Assembly: GCF_900187265.1 (NCBI RefSeq)
Contig: NZ_LT906450.1
Location: 3,215,444-3,279,443, forward strand
Origin: Rhodococcus rhodochrous
GTDB taxonomy: Bacteria > Actinomycetota > Actinomycetes > Mycobacteriales > Mycobacteriaceae
DNA length: 64,000 nt
Direction of reading: 5' to 3'
Positions 10,252-18,058 of this stretch are shown here, piece after piece. Under the pieces are notes generated by a model. It searched no databases. It was not told where the DNA came from and was given only the letters and a program-made list of their open reading frames with translations. Every line of letters starts with the position of its first letter. The first letter of the stretch is position 1. The position numbers were made by a program, and so were the translations under genes.

Positions 10252-10661
10252 GTGCGGACGTTGACGGAGATCCGCTCGAAGGCCGGGCGATCCCGCGTCG
10301 GCGGATCGGGTGTCGGCTCGGGCGGGGCGCCACCGGTCGAGGGCAGGAACTGCGCGAGGAACTCCCTCAGCAGCGCGATCAACGCCGCCAGTTTCGACGC
10401 CAGCCTGCTGACCAGTTCGTGGTTCTCGCCGCGAACCAGGGCTGCGGCGGCGCAGAGCGGGCACCACGCGCATCCGCTCGGAGTGGTCGCGGCATCGGCG
10501 TCACCCGGCGCCGTCGAACCGGTCGCGGCCTCGGGGTCCGTATGAGCCGGCGCATCGCCGGTCGCGACGACGAACTGCTGCACCGTGCCTTCGACGCGGT
10601 CGAGCACGGCGTCGGCGAGCAGCAACAACTCCGAGATCAGGGCTTCGTGATCGTCCCTCAC
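10248..10661 (-). CDS. Conserved hypothetical protein, Rv2183c type
   Basis: The product has 137 aa. The start VRDDHEALISELLLLADAVLDRVEG is an amphipathic helix, followed by an Ala/Thr-rich linker, a CAWCPLCAAAALVRGENHELVSRLASKLAALIALLREFL segment, and a Pro-rich tail. The CxxCPxC arrangement could bind a metal. Both ends overlap neighbours by 4 nt (GTGA): with the ArsA-like ATPase upstream and the ROK kinase downstream. Constant pairing with the ATPase suggests a shared function, but none is known. Confidence 0.75.
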   Translation of the reverse strand: MRDDHEALISELLLLADAVLDRVEGTVQQFVVATGDAPAHTDPEAATGSTAPGDADAATTPSGCAWCPLCAAAALVRGENHELVSRLASKLAALIALLREFLAQFLPSTGGAPPEPTPDPPTRDRPAFERISVNVRT

Positions 10662-11866
10662 AGCGGCCACACCGCCGGATCCGGTACGAACCGCACCACC
10701 AGATCGGTTCCGTCGAACTCGGCATCGGAGACGGTGCACCGGCGCAGACCCGACGCGAGTCGCACCCGGCGGCGCATGCCGTCGGCGCCGACGACGAGGT
10801 CGTCGCCCATCCGTCCGAGTGTCAGCGATGCGGGGTCGGCGAGCGGCAGGTACATGCGCATCGCGTACACCGACTCCACCCCCGTTCCCGATTCGTGCTG
10901 CACCCGGACCGGCTCGTCGGTCTCCGACGAGGGAACGGGTGTGTCGCGGCGGAGCGCCGTGGCGAGCTCCTCCAGAGCTGCCAACCCTACCGGCTCCGCG
11001 GCACGGCGCTCGCACACGATCACGGGAACGTCGGTGACGGCCGCGCCGATCTCGGCGACGATCGCCTCGTGCGCGGCCCGTTGATCGGCCAGCAGCCGCG
11101 CGGCCGCACCCGAACCACCCATCGCAGGGACGACGCCGTTGACGACGACCGCGTCGACGCGAATGCCGGACAGTGCGAGCCACGACCGCACCCGTGCGAG
11201 CTCGGCACGACCGGCGCGGTCAGGCGTCGCCACGACCACCGCGGCGCTGCGTCCGCGATCGTCGAGCAGGTCGCGTACCGCGGTGATCCCCGACAGCAGC
11301 CGATCGAACAGCGCGACGAAGACACCCGTGCGGGGGTCCGGACCGGTGGCCGCCGCCACCCGGCTGTGCTGCGGCCAGATCCGTTCCAGCGAATCGGAGA
11401 CCGTCCGCGGCGCAGTGAGGGTGCGCAGGGCGTCGGCGGAGGCCGGGGCGTCGACGACGACGAGAACCCACCGTCCGCTGTCCGCGAGGCGCGCGACCTC
11501 GGCGAGCACGAGCAGTTCCTCGACGCCGGGAAGCCCGGTCAGTTCGTCGGGCTCGGGCAGGTCGAACTGATCGGCGTGCTCGTGGGTCCCGGCGAGCGCC
11601 GCCATCGAGGCGAGGACCGCGTAGCGCGTGCGGAGCAGCTGCAGCGAGTCGATCTCCACCATGTCGAGGTTCTCCTCGACGGTGCGGATGTCCGTCGCGC
11701 CGGCGTCCCGGTTCGTGGCCGGAGGCAGGTCGAATACGTCGCCGAGGGAGTGCGCCCGGTCGATGGACACGACGAGCACGGGCTCTCCCGCACGGGCGGT
11801 CGCGAGCGCCTCGGCCGCGGCAAGGGTCGTCTTCCCGGCGCCGCCCTTTCCGAGGAACCATCGCAC
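10658..11866 (-). CDS. ArsA/GET3-like P-loop ATPase (Rv2184c type)
   Basis: The product has 402 aa. It starts MRWFLGKGGAGKTTLAAAEALATARAG, a deviant Walker A (KGGAGKTT, residues 7-14) of the ArsA/GET3/MinD SIMIBI class, with VLVVSIDRAHSLGDVFDL as switch I. A VLVVVDAPAS stretch supplies the Walker B-like Asp. The C-terminal 100 residues form a small beta-rich domain resembling the alpha-crystallin-like tail of bacterial ArsA-type proteins. No arsenic genes are nearby, so an arsenite role is unlikely. The GTG start lies 23 nt after the SRPBCC gene and has only a weak ribosome binding site. Confidence 0.83.
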   Translation of the reverse strand: MRWFLGKGGAGKTTLAAAEALATARAGEPVLVVSIDRAHSLGDVFDLPPATNRDAGATDIRTVEENLDMVEIDSLQLLRTRYAVLASMAALAGTHEHADQFDLPEPDELTGLPGVEELLVLAEVARLADSGRWVLVVVDAPASADALRTLTAPRTVSDSLERIWPQHSRVAAATGPDPRTGVFVALFDRLLSGITAVRDLLDDRGRSAAVVVATPDRAGRAELARVRSWLALSGIRVDAVVVNGVVPAMGGSGAAARLLADQRAAHEAIVAEIGAAVTDVPVIVCERRAAEPVGLAALEELATALRRDTPVPSSETDEPVRVQHESGTGVESVYAMRMYLPLADPASLTLGRMGDDLVVGADGMRRRVRLASGLRRCTVSDAEFDGTDLVVRFVPDPAVWPL

Positions 11867-11889
11867 GCGGGCCGGGGCGTGCCGGACGT

Positions 11890-12327
11890 TCAGCCCTCCA
11901 CCTGCTTCTTGAGTTCTTTCAGCGCGGTGTCGGTGATGACCTTCTCCGCCTTGCGCTTGAACAGACCGATCATCGGGATCGTGAGATCCACGGTGAGCTG
12001 GTAGTCGACGACCGTGGTGCCGTCGGAGGCCTCGGTCAGCACGTACGAGCCGGACTGCGCCTTCTGGATCTCACCGCTCTCGAGTTCCCAGCTCACGGCT
12101 CGGTTGTCGGGCGCCCACTTATACCGCAGGACGTAGGTGTCCTTGACGATGCCGGCGTCGAGGACGAAGCGCACGCGTTCGGCCCTGCCGTCGGGACGAT
12201 GTTCCACGACCTCCACGGTCTTCGCCGCCGACACCCACGTCGGATAGGCATCGAAATCTGCGATGACCTCCATGACACGCTCGGCCGGCGCGTCGATGGT
12301 GATCGACCTCTTCGTCTTCTCGGCCAT
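11890..12327 (-). CDS. SRPBCC (polyketide cyclase/START-like) protein, Rv2185c/TB16.3 type
   Basis: The product has 145 aa. It shows the helix-grip pattern: SITIDAPAERVMEVIADFDAYPTWVSAAKTVEVVE at the N-terminus, alternating beta strands, and a long C-terminal helix (IPMIGLFKRKAEKVITDTALKELKKQVEG) that closes a hydrophobic pocket. Such proteins bind lipids or hydrophobic ligands. The natural ligand is unknown. The ATG at 12327 is preceded by GGGAG at 11 nt. It heads the ATPase-containing sub-operon and follows a 113-nt gap after the next upstream gene. Confidence 0.85.
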   Translation of the reverse strand: MAEKTKRSITIDAPAERVMEVIADFDAYPTWVSAAKTVEVVEHRPDGRAERVRFVLDAGIVKDTYVLRYKWAPDNRAVSWELESGEIQKAQSGSYVLTEASDGTTVVDYQLTVDLTIPMIGLFKRKAEKVITDTALKELKKQVEG

Positions 12328-12440
12328 GTGGTGACGGCTCCCTTTCTCGGTCCCTCGGGTGTGCACCGATCAGTCCCGCCCCGAGGGTCTATCACACGCC
12401 GTGGGAACAACGGTATCGGGACGACGCTCCTGCGGTGGCT

Positions 12441-12845
12441 TCAGTGTCGCGGCGGTTCACCGGCCGGACGACCGGCCTCGAGACGCTGCTTGACCTCGAA
12501 GGTCATCACCTTCCCCTGGACCCGGCGCGTACGGTTCATTCCCGCGAGGTCGAGACCCGCCATCCGCTCGGGCGCGACACCCGCCGGCTCGCAGTGCAGG
12601 AAGTAGTGGATCACCGCGCCGTCGAGAACCGGCTCGATCCACACCTCCATCGTCCCGTCGAGCGGACCCGACACCGTCCACCGGATGCCCTTCTCGGCCC
12701 GGTCCTCCCGCACGGTCAGTACGAGATCGGGCCACCATGCACGCCACCGATCGAGGGCCGCGACCTCCTCGGCGATGCGCTCCGGGGGCGCCGCTACGAA
12801 GGTCTGGTCCGCCACCTGAATGCTGCTCACGCAGGACAGCTTCAC
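12441..12845 (-). CDS. SRPBCC-like protein, Rv2186c type
   Basis: The product has 134 aa. The sequence (VADQTFVAAPPERIAEEVAALDRWRAWWPDLVLTV, then alternating strands ending in VQGKVMTFEVKQRLEAG) is compatible with a second helix-grip fold protein paralogous to the neighbour at 11890-12327. The GTG start at 12845 is 24 nt after pimB'; another GTG 15 nt inside is possible because neither has a strong ribosome binding site. The function is unknown. The pairing of two START-like genes beside PimB' suggests a link to envelope lipid handling. Confidence 0.7.
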   Translation of the reverse strand: MKLSCVSSIQVADQTFVAAPPERIAEEVAALDRWRAWWPDLVLTVREDRAEKGIRWTVSGPLDGTMEVWIEPVLDGAVIHYFLHCEPAGVAPERMAGLDLAGMNRTRRVQGKVMTFEVKQRLEAGRPAGEPPRH

Positions 12846-12869
12846 ATATCGCGTCGGCGGCCCGTCCGG

Positions 12870-14039
12870 TCACCCCGCCGACGGCGCCACGGTCTCGTTC
12901 GGGGGCGCCGAGGCATCGAGATAACCACGCAATCTGGCGCCCAGTACGTCCCATCTCCAATCGGTGGAGACCCATTCGCGCCCGGCCGCACCCATCGCGG
13001 CGGCCCGATCGGGATCGGCCAGGACACCGGACACCGCGGTCGCCACGGCCGTGACGGAGGTACCGTCGACGACGTAACCGGTGCGCCCGTCGCGCACCGT
13101 CTCCGGGGCCCCGCCCGACCGGCCCGCCACGACGGGCACCCCGGTCGCGGACGCCTCGAGGTACACGATGCCCAGGCCCTCGACGTCGAGACCGCCGCCG
13201 CGGGTCCGGCACGGCATCGCGAACACGTCGGCAACGGTGTGGTGCGCGGCGAGCTCGGCCGACGGCACGGTGCCGGTGAACACGACGTGCTCCTCGACCT
13301 CCGTGCGGCGGGCGAGCTCCCGCAGGCGCGACTCGTACGGTCCGCCGCCCACGATCACGAGGACGGCACCGTCGATCCGCTTCCGGATCGCGGGCAGCGC
13401 GCGGATGAGCACGTCCTGCCCCTTGCGCGGCACCAGGCGCGACAGGCACAGCACGGTGGGACGGTCGCCGAGGCCGTAGCGTGCCCGCAGTTCGGCGCGC
13501 GCGGCCGGATCGGGCCGGAAGACGTCGGTGTCCACCCCGGACGGCAGGTGTTCGAGACCTGCCTCGGGGCCGAAAGCTGAGGCGAACCGCCCCCTCGTGT
13601 AGCGACTGACGTAGGTGACGGTGTCGGTGTGCTCGCCGATCTGCCGCAGCGCCTGCCGGGCGGCGGGAAGCATCGACCATCCCACCTCGTGCCCGTGGGT
13701 GCTGGCGACGATGCGATGGGCGCCGGCGCGGCGCAGCACGGGCGCCAGCAGCGCGAGCGGCGCGGCCGCCCCGAACCAGACGGTGTCGCAGTCGTGTTCG
13801 GTGAGCAACCGCGTGGCCCGTCGCGCGACGTCGGGCGTCGGCAGCATCAGCGTCGTGGGATGACGGACGACCTCGAAGGGGACCCGCGCGTCGAACTTCA
13901 CATGGCTGTCGCCGCGCCACCGCGGCGCGTAGACGACCAGGTCGTCGGACGGCAGCTGGTTCGCGAAGGCGTGCAGATAGGACTGGATGCCCCCGGGTCG
14001 GGGCGGGAAATCGTTCGTCACCAGCAGGGTCCGCGACAT
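12870..14039 (-). CDS. pimB: GDP-mannose-dependent alpha-(1-6)-phosphatidylinositol monomannoside mannosyltransferase
   Basis: The product has 389 aa and is a GT4-family, GT-B fold enzyme. It begins MSRTLLVTNDFPPRPGGIQSYLH, contains the phosphate-binding CLSRLVPRKGQDVLIRA and VGGGPYESRL segments, and has the EX7E motif in DVEGLGIVYLEASATG. This fits PimB' (Rv2188c), which adds the second mannose to PIM1 using GDP-mannose on the cytoplasmic side. The order relative to the SRPBCC genes downstream and the NlpC/P60 gene upstream matches M. tuberculosis. The fadD15 gene expected between Rv2186c and pimB' is absent here. Confidence 0.9.
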   Translation of the reverse strand: MSRTLLVTNDFPPRPGGIQSYLHAFANQLPSDDLVVYAPRWRGDSHVKFDARVPFEVVRHPTTLMLPTPDVARRATRLLTEHDCDTVWFGAAAPLALLAPVLRRAGAHRIVASTHGHEVGWSMLPAARQALRQIGEHTDTVTYVSRYTRGRFASAFGPEAGLEHLPSGVDTDVFRPDPAARAELRARYGLGDRPTVLCLSRLVPRKGQDVLIRALPAIRKRIDGAVLVIVGGGPYESRLRELARRTEVEEHVVFTGTVPSAELAAHHTVADVFAMPCRTRGGGLDVEGLGIVYLEASATGVPVVAGRSGGAPETVRDGRTGYVVDGTSVTAVATAVSGVLADPDRAAAMGAAGREWVSTDWRWDVLGARLRGYLDASAPPNETVAPSAG

Positions 14040-14110
14040 GGGACCACCGTAGAAGCAGCGCGACGGGAAGGCGTCGACGGGTCCCGGGCTCCGGGTCCGG
14101 ACCGTGCCGG

Positions 14111-15451
14111 TCAGCGGATGTCGCGGATGCGCTCTCCGAGCCAGCGGCCCCAGCCGTCCACGAACTCGGCGGTGTCGACGCCGAGCAGGTCGCTGAGCAC
14201 GTCGTCGAGCCGCTCGTCGGTGACGGGACCCGCGGCGAGGGCACGGTAGAGAGAGACGAGCGTGTCGTGTCCGAATTCGTCCGCGGTGTACGCGGCGATC
14301 GACCAGGAGCTCTCGTAGGCGAGCGCCGACCGGTCGCCGGTGAAGTCGCCGTCGGCGGGCAGCGACGTCGGGGCACCCGACGTCCGCACCTGCCGGGCCA
14401 GCGTCGGCGCGATCCGCTGCACGTCGACCGGCCCGGTGTCGAGGCCCTCTGCGGCCGTGCGGTGGCCGACGTAGTCGGCGAAGCCCTCGAGGACCCACAT
14501 CGGTGAGCCGTCCACGGTGCCGGCGCGTGCGGCGACGTGCACCGTCTCGTGCGCGAGCACGATCCGGCGGGAGGTGTCGTCCAGCCGGTCGCTCGCGGCC
14601 GGGTTGAAGACGATGCGCTGCCCGGTGGCGATCCCGCGCTCGTGGTCGACATCGTCGGAGACCGCGACGGCCGCGATGTCGTCGCCGTCGTGTCGTGGCC
14701 CGACGAGGTGCGAGAACTCCTCGCGTGAGGACGTCACGACCACCAGTGCGCGTCGCGGCCAGGAATCGCCCCACAGGTCGTCGACGGCCTCGACCACCGA
14801 CGGCAGGTCGCCGGCCAGGTCGTCGACGAAGGCGGCGTTGTCCGGGTGTCCGATCACGAGCGAGCGACCACCCTCGGTCTGCGCGGTCGCGAGGTGGAGA
14901 CTGCCGTGGTCCCAGGGTCCCCGCCAGGTGACGGTCTGCGCCCCGGCGAGATCGGGCGCGTCGTCGGCGATCCGCCAGCCCTGCGGCCGGTGGACGAAGA
15001 GCACGGTCACCGGTCGTCGGGTGGGCACGTCGTCGATTCCGTCCACGGCGTACCGGAGGTGGACACGGTGCGCCCGTACCTCGTCGGCCGCGAACCGGGC
15101 GATCGTCTCGGGCGGCAGGGGCAGCGCGGGTTCAGAGGCGAGTTCGTAGCCGAGATCGGCGAGGGGAACGACGGAGATCGCCGCGATCCGCTCGCGTTCG
15201 GCGTCGAGGAGTTCCGGGGACGCGTCGTCGATCAGCTCCGCGAGCGATCCGTCGTCGCCGGTCCGGACGGCGTGCGCCCAGTCGTCGAGCACGACCTGCA
15301 GTTCGGCCCGTACCCGGCTGTCGGCGTCGTCGGTGTCCACCGGGTCGACGGCCAGCAGCAGTCCTGCTGTGACCAGCGCGACCACGAGTCCGGCCAGGCC
15401 GAGACGTTCCCACTTGCGGGTACCGGCGGTGAAGGGCGATCGCGCGGGCAC
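14111..15451 (-). CDS. Membrane-anchored zinc metalloprotease (gluzincin-like)
   Basis: The product has 446 aa. A basic N-terminus is followed by one transmembrane helix (LGLAGLVVALVTAGLLLAV, about 18-36), leaving the rest outside. A HETVH zinc motif (H301, E302, H305) and a downstream WVLEGFADYV with E322 give the HExxH-plus-Glu pattern of gluzincins (peptidase MA-like). The first 200 exported residues look like an NTF2/Mce-type accessory domain. The gene lies between pimB' and the RipC-like hydrolase in the same orientation, suggesting an envelope role. The substrate is unknown. Confidence 0.75.
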   Translation of the reverse strand: MPARSPFTAGTRKWERLGLAGLVVALVTAGLLLAVDPVDTDDADSRVRAELQVVLDDWAHAVRTGDDGSLAELIDDASPELLDAERERIAAISVVPLADLGYELASEPALPLPPETIARFAADEVRAHRVHLRYAVDGIDDVPTRRPVTVLFVHRPQGWRIADDAPDLAGAQTVTWRGPWDHGSLHLATAQTEGGRSLVIGHPDNAAFVDDLAGDLPSVVEAVDDLWGDSWPRRALVVVTSSREEFSHLVGPRHDGDDIAAVAVSDDVDHERGIATGQRIVFNPAASDRLDDTSRRIVLAHETVHVAARAGTVDGSPMWVLEGFADYVGHRTAAEGLDTGPVDVQRIAPTLARQVRTSGAPTSLPADGDFTGDRSALAYESSWSIAAYTADEFGHDTLVSLYRALAAGPVTDERLDDVLSDLLGVDTAEFVDGWGRWLGERIRDIR

Positions 15452-15527
15452 CGCGTCAGTCTAGGTCGGTGTCCGAGGGGGTCCCGTACGCCCCTCGCCC
15501 ACCGGCGGCGATCCCGCCTCTACCCGA

Positions 15528-16616
15528 TCAGTACCTCCGGGCGCTGTGGAACGGGAAGCGATCGATCGACTGCACCTTCACCGGCACACCGAAGGTCGAC
15601 GCGTGCACCATGTTGCCGTCGCCGACGTACATGCCGACGTGGGAGGCGTCGTCGTAGAAGATCACGAGGTCGCCGGGCTGCAGATTGTCGCGGGAGACGG
15701 GGATGCCGCCCTGCGCCTGGGCCTGACTCGACCGGGGCAGCGACTTGCCGACCTGGTTGTACGCCCACACCATCAGTCCCGAGCAGTCGAACTGGTCGGG
15801 GCCGGTCGCGCCCCACACGTACGGCGAGCCGATCCGCGACAGGGCGGCGCGGAGCGCGGCGCCGTTGCTGCCGGGGACGAGGTGCTGCAGGATCTTCTCG
15901 GCGTCGAGGCCCGGAGGGAAGGGAGTGCCGGCGAGTTCGGCCTTCTCCGCGTCGCTCAGCGCCTCGAAGGCGTTCAGGACCCCTTCGATCTGCTCCTCGA
16001 GTTCGGCCTGTCGCCGCTGGAGTTCGTCGCGGAGGGTCTGGGCCTGCTCGGCGGCGGCACGCGCCTCGTCGGCGGCATGCTGCGCGGCGACGGCCGCCTC
16101 GGCCGCAGCGGCGGTGGCCGCCCGGAAGCCCTCGACCTCACGCGAGGTCTGCTCGCCCAGGACGTCGAGCAGGACCATCTGGTCGAGCATCTGCTGGGGC
16201 GAGTCGCTCACCATGACGGCGAACAGCCGGTTGGTGCGCGCACCGCGGTAGTTGGCCCGCGCGAGCTTGTCGACGGTGGGCTTGAAGCGGGCGATCTCGG
16301 CGCGAGCGGCGCCGAGCGCGTCGTCGGCCTGGCCGGCACGCACCTCGGCCTCGTGCTGCGCAGCGACCTTCGCTTCGAGATCCGCCCCGGCGGCGTGCAA
16401 CGCCTCGGTGGCCTGTTCGCTGCGACGCGACAGATCCGCGAGGTGCTCGAGGCGTGCTGCCGGGCTCTCCCCTGCGGGTTGCGCCGTCGCCGGCGCCAGG
16501 GTGAAACCGAGGACCATCATCACGAGGGCTACGACGAGCGCCGGACGGCCGGTCCGTCGCCTGTCCTGCACTCGTACGAGGTGCTTCGTCCTGTCGGAAA
16601 CCACGTGGGCTCGCAT
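15528..16616 (-). CDS. ripC: NlpC/P60 peptidoglycan endopeptidase with coiled-coil domain (RipC-like)
   Basis: The product has 362 aa. A signal peptide (ALVVALVMMVLGFTLAPATAQPA) is followed by a long Ala/Glu-rich coiled coil (about residues 50-220) and a C-terminal NlpC/P60 domain with C278 in DCSGLM, H326 in SHVGMY and a third polar residue H338. This layout matches mycobacterial RipC (Rv2190c), where the coiled coil keeps the endopeptidase autoinhibited until FtsEX engages it. The enzyme cleaves the D-Glu to meso-DAP bond of peptidoglycan stems. The ATG at 16616 lies directly behind GGGAAAGG; a GTG four codons later is an alternative. Confidence 0.9.
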   Translation of the reverse strand: MRAHVVSDRTKHLVRVQDRRRTGRPALVVALVMMVLGFTLAPATAQPAGESPAARLEHLADLSRRSEQATEALHAAGADLEAKVAAQHEAEVRAGQADDALGAARAEIARFKPTVDKLARANYRGARTNRLFAVMVSDSPQQMLDQMVLLDVLGEQTSREVEGFRAATAAAAEAAVAAQHAADEARAAAEQAQTLRDELQRRQAELEEQIEGVLNAFEALSDAEKAELAGTPFPPGLDAEKILQHLVPGSNGAALRAALSRIGSPYVWGATGPDQFDCSGLMVWAYNQVGKSLPRSSQAQAQGGIPVSRDNLQPGDLVIFYDDASHVGMYVGDGNMVHASTFGVPVKVQSIDRFPFHSARRY

Positions 16617-16740
16617 CCTTTCCCAAAGGTCTCGATCAGGTTACGGAATTGCATAGGTTTGTGTCTACCTGCGAGTAGCCCTCCCACGCAGCGGCCGTTT
16701 GTGCAAGCAGTTCGCGCATCGGCAGGGACATGCAGACACA

Positions 16741-16782
16741 CGAGGAGGGTGGGTCCGGTACGTACCGGACCCACCCTCCTCG
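16741..16782. terminator. Perfect 42-bp palindrome between the two NlpC/P60 genes
   Basis: Arms 16741-16761 and 16762-16782 are exact reverse complements of 21 bp with no spacer, starting CGAGGAGGGTGGG. It lies 64 nt past the stop of the riboswitch-controlled NlpC/P60 gene on the minus strand and 125 nt before the RipC start. A Rho-independent terminator without a U-tract is the simplest reading. Confidence 0.6.
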
Positions 16783-16818
16783 GGCAGTGCGTCGGCGCTG
16801 GAGCGGGGGTGCTCAGCC

Positions 16819-16866
16819 CGATCGGAAGCGACGGGCGCCGACCGATCAGAAGCGACGGGCGCCGTC
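16819..16866. repeat. 24-bp tandem repeat at the 3' end of the NlpC/P60 gene
   Basis: Two 24-bp units (16819-16842 and 16843-16866), both containing GAAGCGACGGGCGCCG, differ at two positions. The right unit holds the last codons and the stop codon of the minus-strand gene; the left unit is a downstream copy in which one base change removes the stop. Confidence 0.8.
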
Positions 16867-17427
16867 GACGGGCATCGAGTTCAGCGGTGCGATCTTGACC
16901 GGCTGGCTCGAGGTGGAGGCGTGCACGATGTTGCCGCCGCCGATGTAGATGCCGGTGTGGCTGCCGCCGTAGAACGACACGACGTCACCGGGCTGCAGAG
17001 CCGCGACGTCCACCGGGGCACCGGCGGAGGCCTGCTCGTAGCTGGTGCGCGGGACGCTCAGACCGGCCTGCTTGTAGGCCCACTGCACGAGACCCGAGCA
17101 GTCGAAGGAGCTCGGGCCGGCAGCGCCGTAGACGTAGGGGGCACCGATCTTCGACTGTGCGGCGTCGGCAGCGCGCTGGCCGACCGAGCTGAAGGGGGCG
17201 GTGAAGGAACCGGCCTGAGGCGCGGGGGCCGCCTCGGGGGCCGGCGGAACGATGTTGGCGATCTCCGGCGGCACGGTCACACCGGCCGGGAGGTCGAACG
17301 TTCCGACACCGGGAATGTTGATCGGCTCGGCCATCGCCGGGCCGGCCGAGACGGTGACTGCTCCGAGAGCAATGGCACCGGCGACGAGTGCGCGCCGGAC
17401 GGTGCGCTTGCTGTTGTTCGAAACCAC
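16846..17427 (-). CDS. Secreted NlpC/P60 peptidoglycan hydrolase (short, RipB/RipD-like)
   Basis: The product has 193 aa. A signal peptide (RRALVAGAIALGAVTVSAGPAMAEP) precedes a 50-residue Pro/Ala linker and an NlpC/P60 catalytic domain with C110 in DCSGLV, H157 in SHTGIY and H169. It lacks the coiled coil of its neighbour, so the two domains look like tandem paralogs. The GTG at 17427 has GGAGAA 11 nt upstream; another GTG at 17457 is in frame but sits directly against the riboswitch. Expression is probably controlled by the c-di-AMP riboswitch in the leader. Confidence 0.88.
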   Translation of the reverse strand: MVSNNSKRTVRRALVAGAIALGAVTVSAGPAMAEPINIPGVGTFDLPAGVTVPPEIANIVPPAPEAAPAPQAGSFTAPFSSVGQRAADAAQSKIGAPYVYGAAGPSSFDCSGLVQWAYKQAGLSVPRTSYEQASAGAPVDVAALQPGDVVSFYGGSHTGIYIGGGNIVHASTSSQPVKIAPLNSMPVDGARRF

Positions 17428-17460
17428 GAGGGGACGTTCTCCGTTTCTTCCGTTCACCCG

Positions 17461-17602
17461 CCGACCGAGTTAGCTGACGGGTTCGGGCCGGAAGATCAGC
17501 CCTACCCCTCCCCGCGAGCGGCGGAGGGGATTCACCCCGAGTACTACGTGTGGGTCCCCGGCTCACTGCTCCCACAGACGAGAGAAGCGATTAGGCGGTA
17601 AC
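17461..17602 (-). ncRNA. Cyclic di-AMP (ydaO/yuaA) riboswitch in the NlpC/P60 leader
   Basis: Read on the minus strand, the leader contains the conserved ydaO blocks in order: AATCGCTTCTCTCG, GTGGGAGC, CCGGGGACCCAC, GGGGTGAATCCCC, GGTAGGGCTGATCTTCCGGC and CCCGAACCCGTCAGCTAACT. In actinobacteria this class commonly sits upstream of NlpC/P60 and Rpf cell-wall hydrolase genes and switches expression off when c-di-AMP is high. It ends about 35 nt before the chosen GTG. Boundaries are approximate. Confidence 0.88.
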
Positions 17603-17655
17603 CGTGCGGCTCCGACCCGGGGGTGGGGCGGAAAACTCTCCGCTCGGTCTCGAAA

Positions 17656-17684
17656 AGATTACGAAACGGCATCGGTGAAGTCGA
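17656..17684 (-). promoter_or_regulatory. Candidate promoter for the riboswitch-NlpC/P60 transcript
   Basis: On the minus strand TCGACT and TAATCT are separated by 17 nt (TAATCT at 17661-17656). The start would lie near 17649, about 45 nt before the riboswitch begins. Confidence 0.4.
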
Positions 17685-18045
17685 CCGCCTCGCCGTGCAG
17701 CCCGACCGTTTCGGCCCGCTCCTGGGGGAATGCCGCCGCGGGGCAACGGCCCGATAACGGCGCGGTAACGGCCACTGTTCGACGCACCTCCGCCCGAAGG
17801 AGGCACGGCGCCCGTTTCACCCGAGTCCTTTCCGGAAGAACCAGGTCAGGGCGCCCTGACTCACCGACCGTCGAGGAGGCGATGCGCCCGATTCGCCGGA
17901 TTGTCGTTCTCGGAGGCCGATCGGTCTGTTTTCCGGCCTCCGCATACCCCTCATCGAGCCGAAAAGAACGCAGTGTGATCCTCGTCTCCCCCGTGCTCCG
18001 AACCCCGCTCCGAAGCCCGCTCGGCGGCGTGTCGGTGACGCTTCC
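17685..18045. other. Divergent intergenic region, no gene supported
   Basis: Between the NlpC/P60 promoter and the exonuclease/GIY-YIG gene about 360 bp carry no convincing gene. The forward frame is open through it, but the encoded residues are Arg/Ser/Pro-rich, unlike the conserved protein that starts at 18059. No repeat or RNA structure was recognised. Confidence 0.5.
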
Positions 18046-18051
18046 TAGGCT
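18046..18051 (+). promoter_or_regulatory. Leaderless -10 element (TAGGCT) for the exonuclease/GIY-YIG gene
   Basis: TAGGCT ends 8 nt before the ATG at 18059 and no Shine-Dalgarno sequence is seen. Transcription would start at the A of the ATG. Confidence 0.5.
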
Positions 18052-18058
18052 CTGCCGC

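Noticed and set aside
10658-11866. An arsenic-resistance pump ATPase
   Set aside because: The ArsA-like fold is present, but there is no ArsB, ArsC or ArsR gene nearby and the neighbours match the conserved Rv2183c-Rv2185c set.
17675-18058. Upstream extension of the exonuclease/GIY-YIG protein
   Set aside because: The extra 128 residues are Arg/Ser/Pro-rich and cross the divergent promoter region; a -10 element sits directly before the ATG at 18059.
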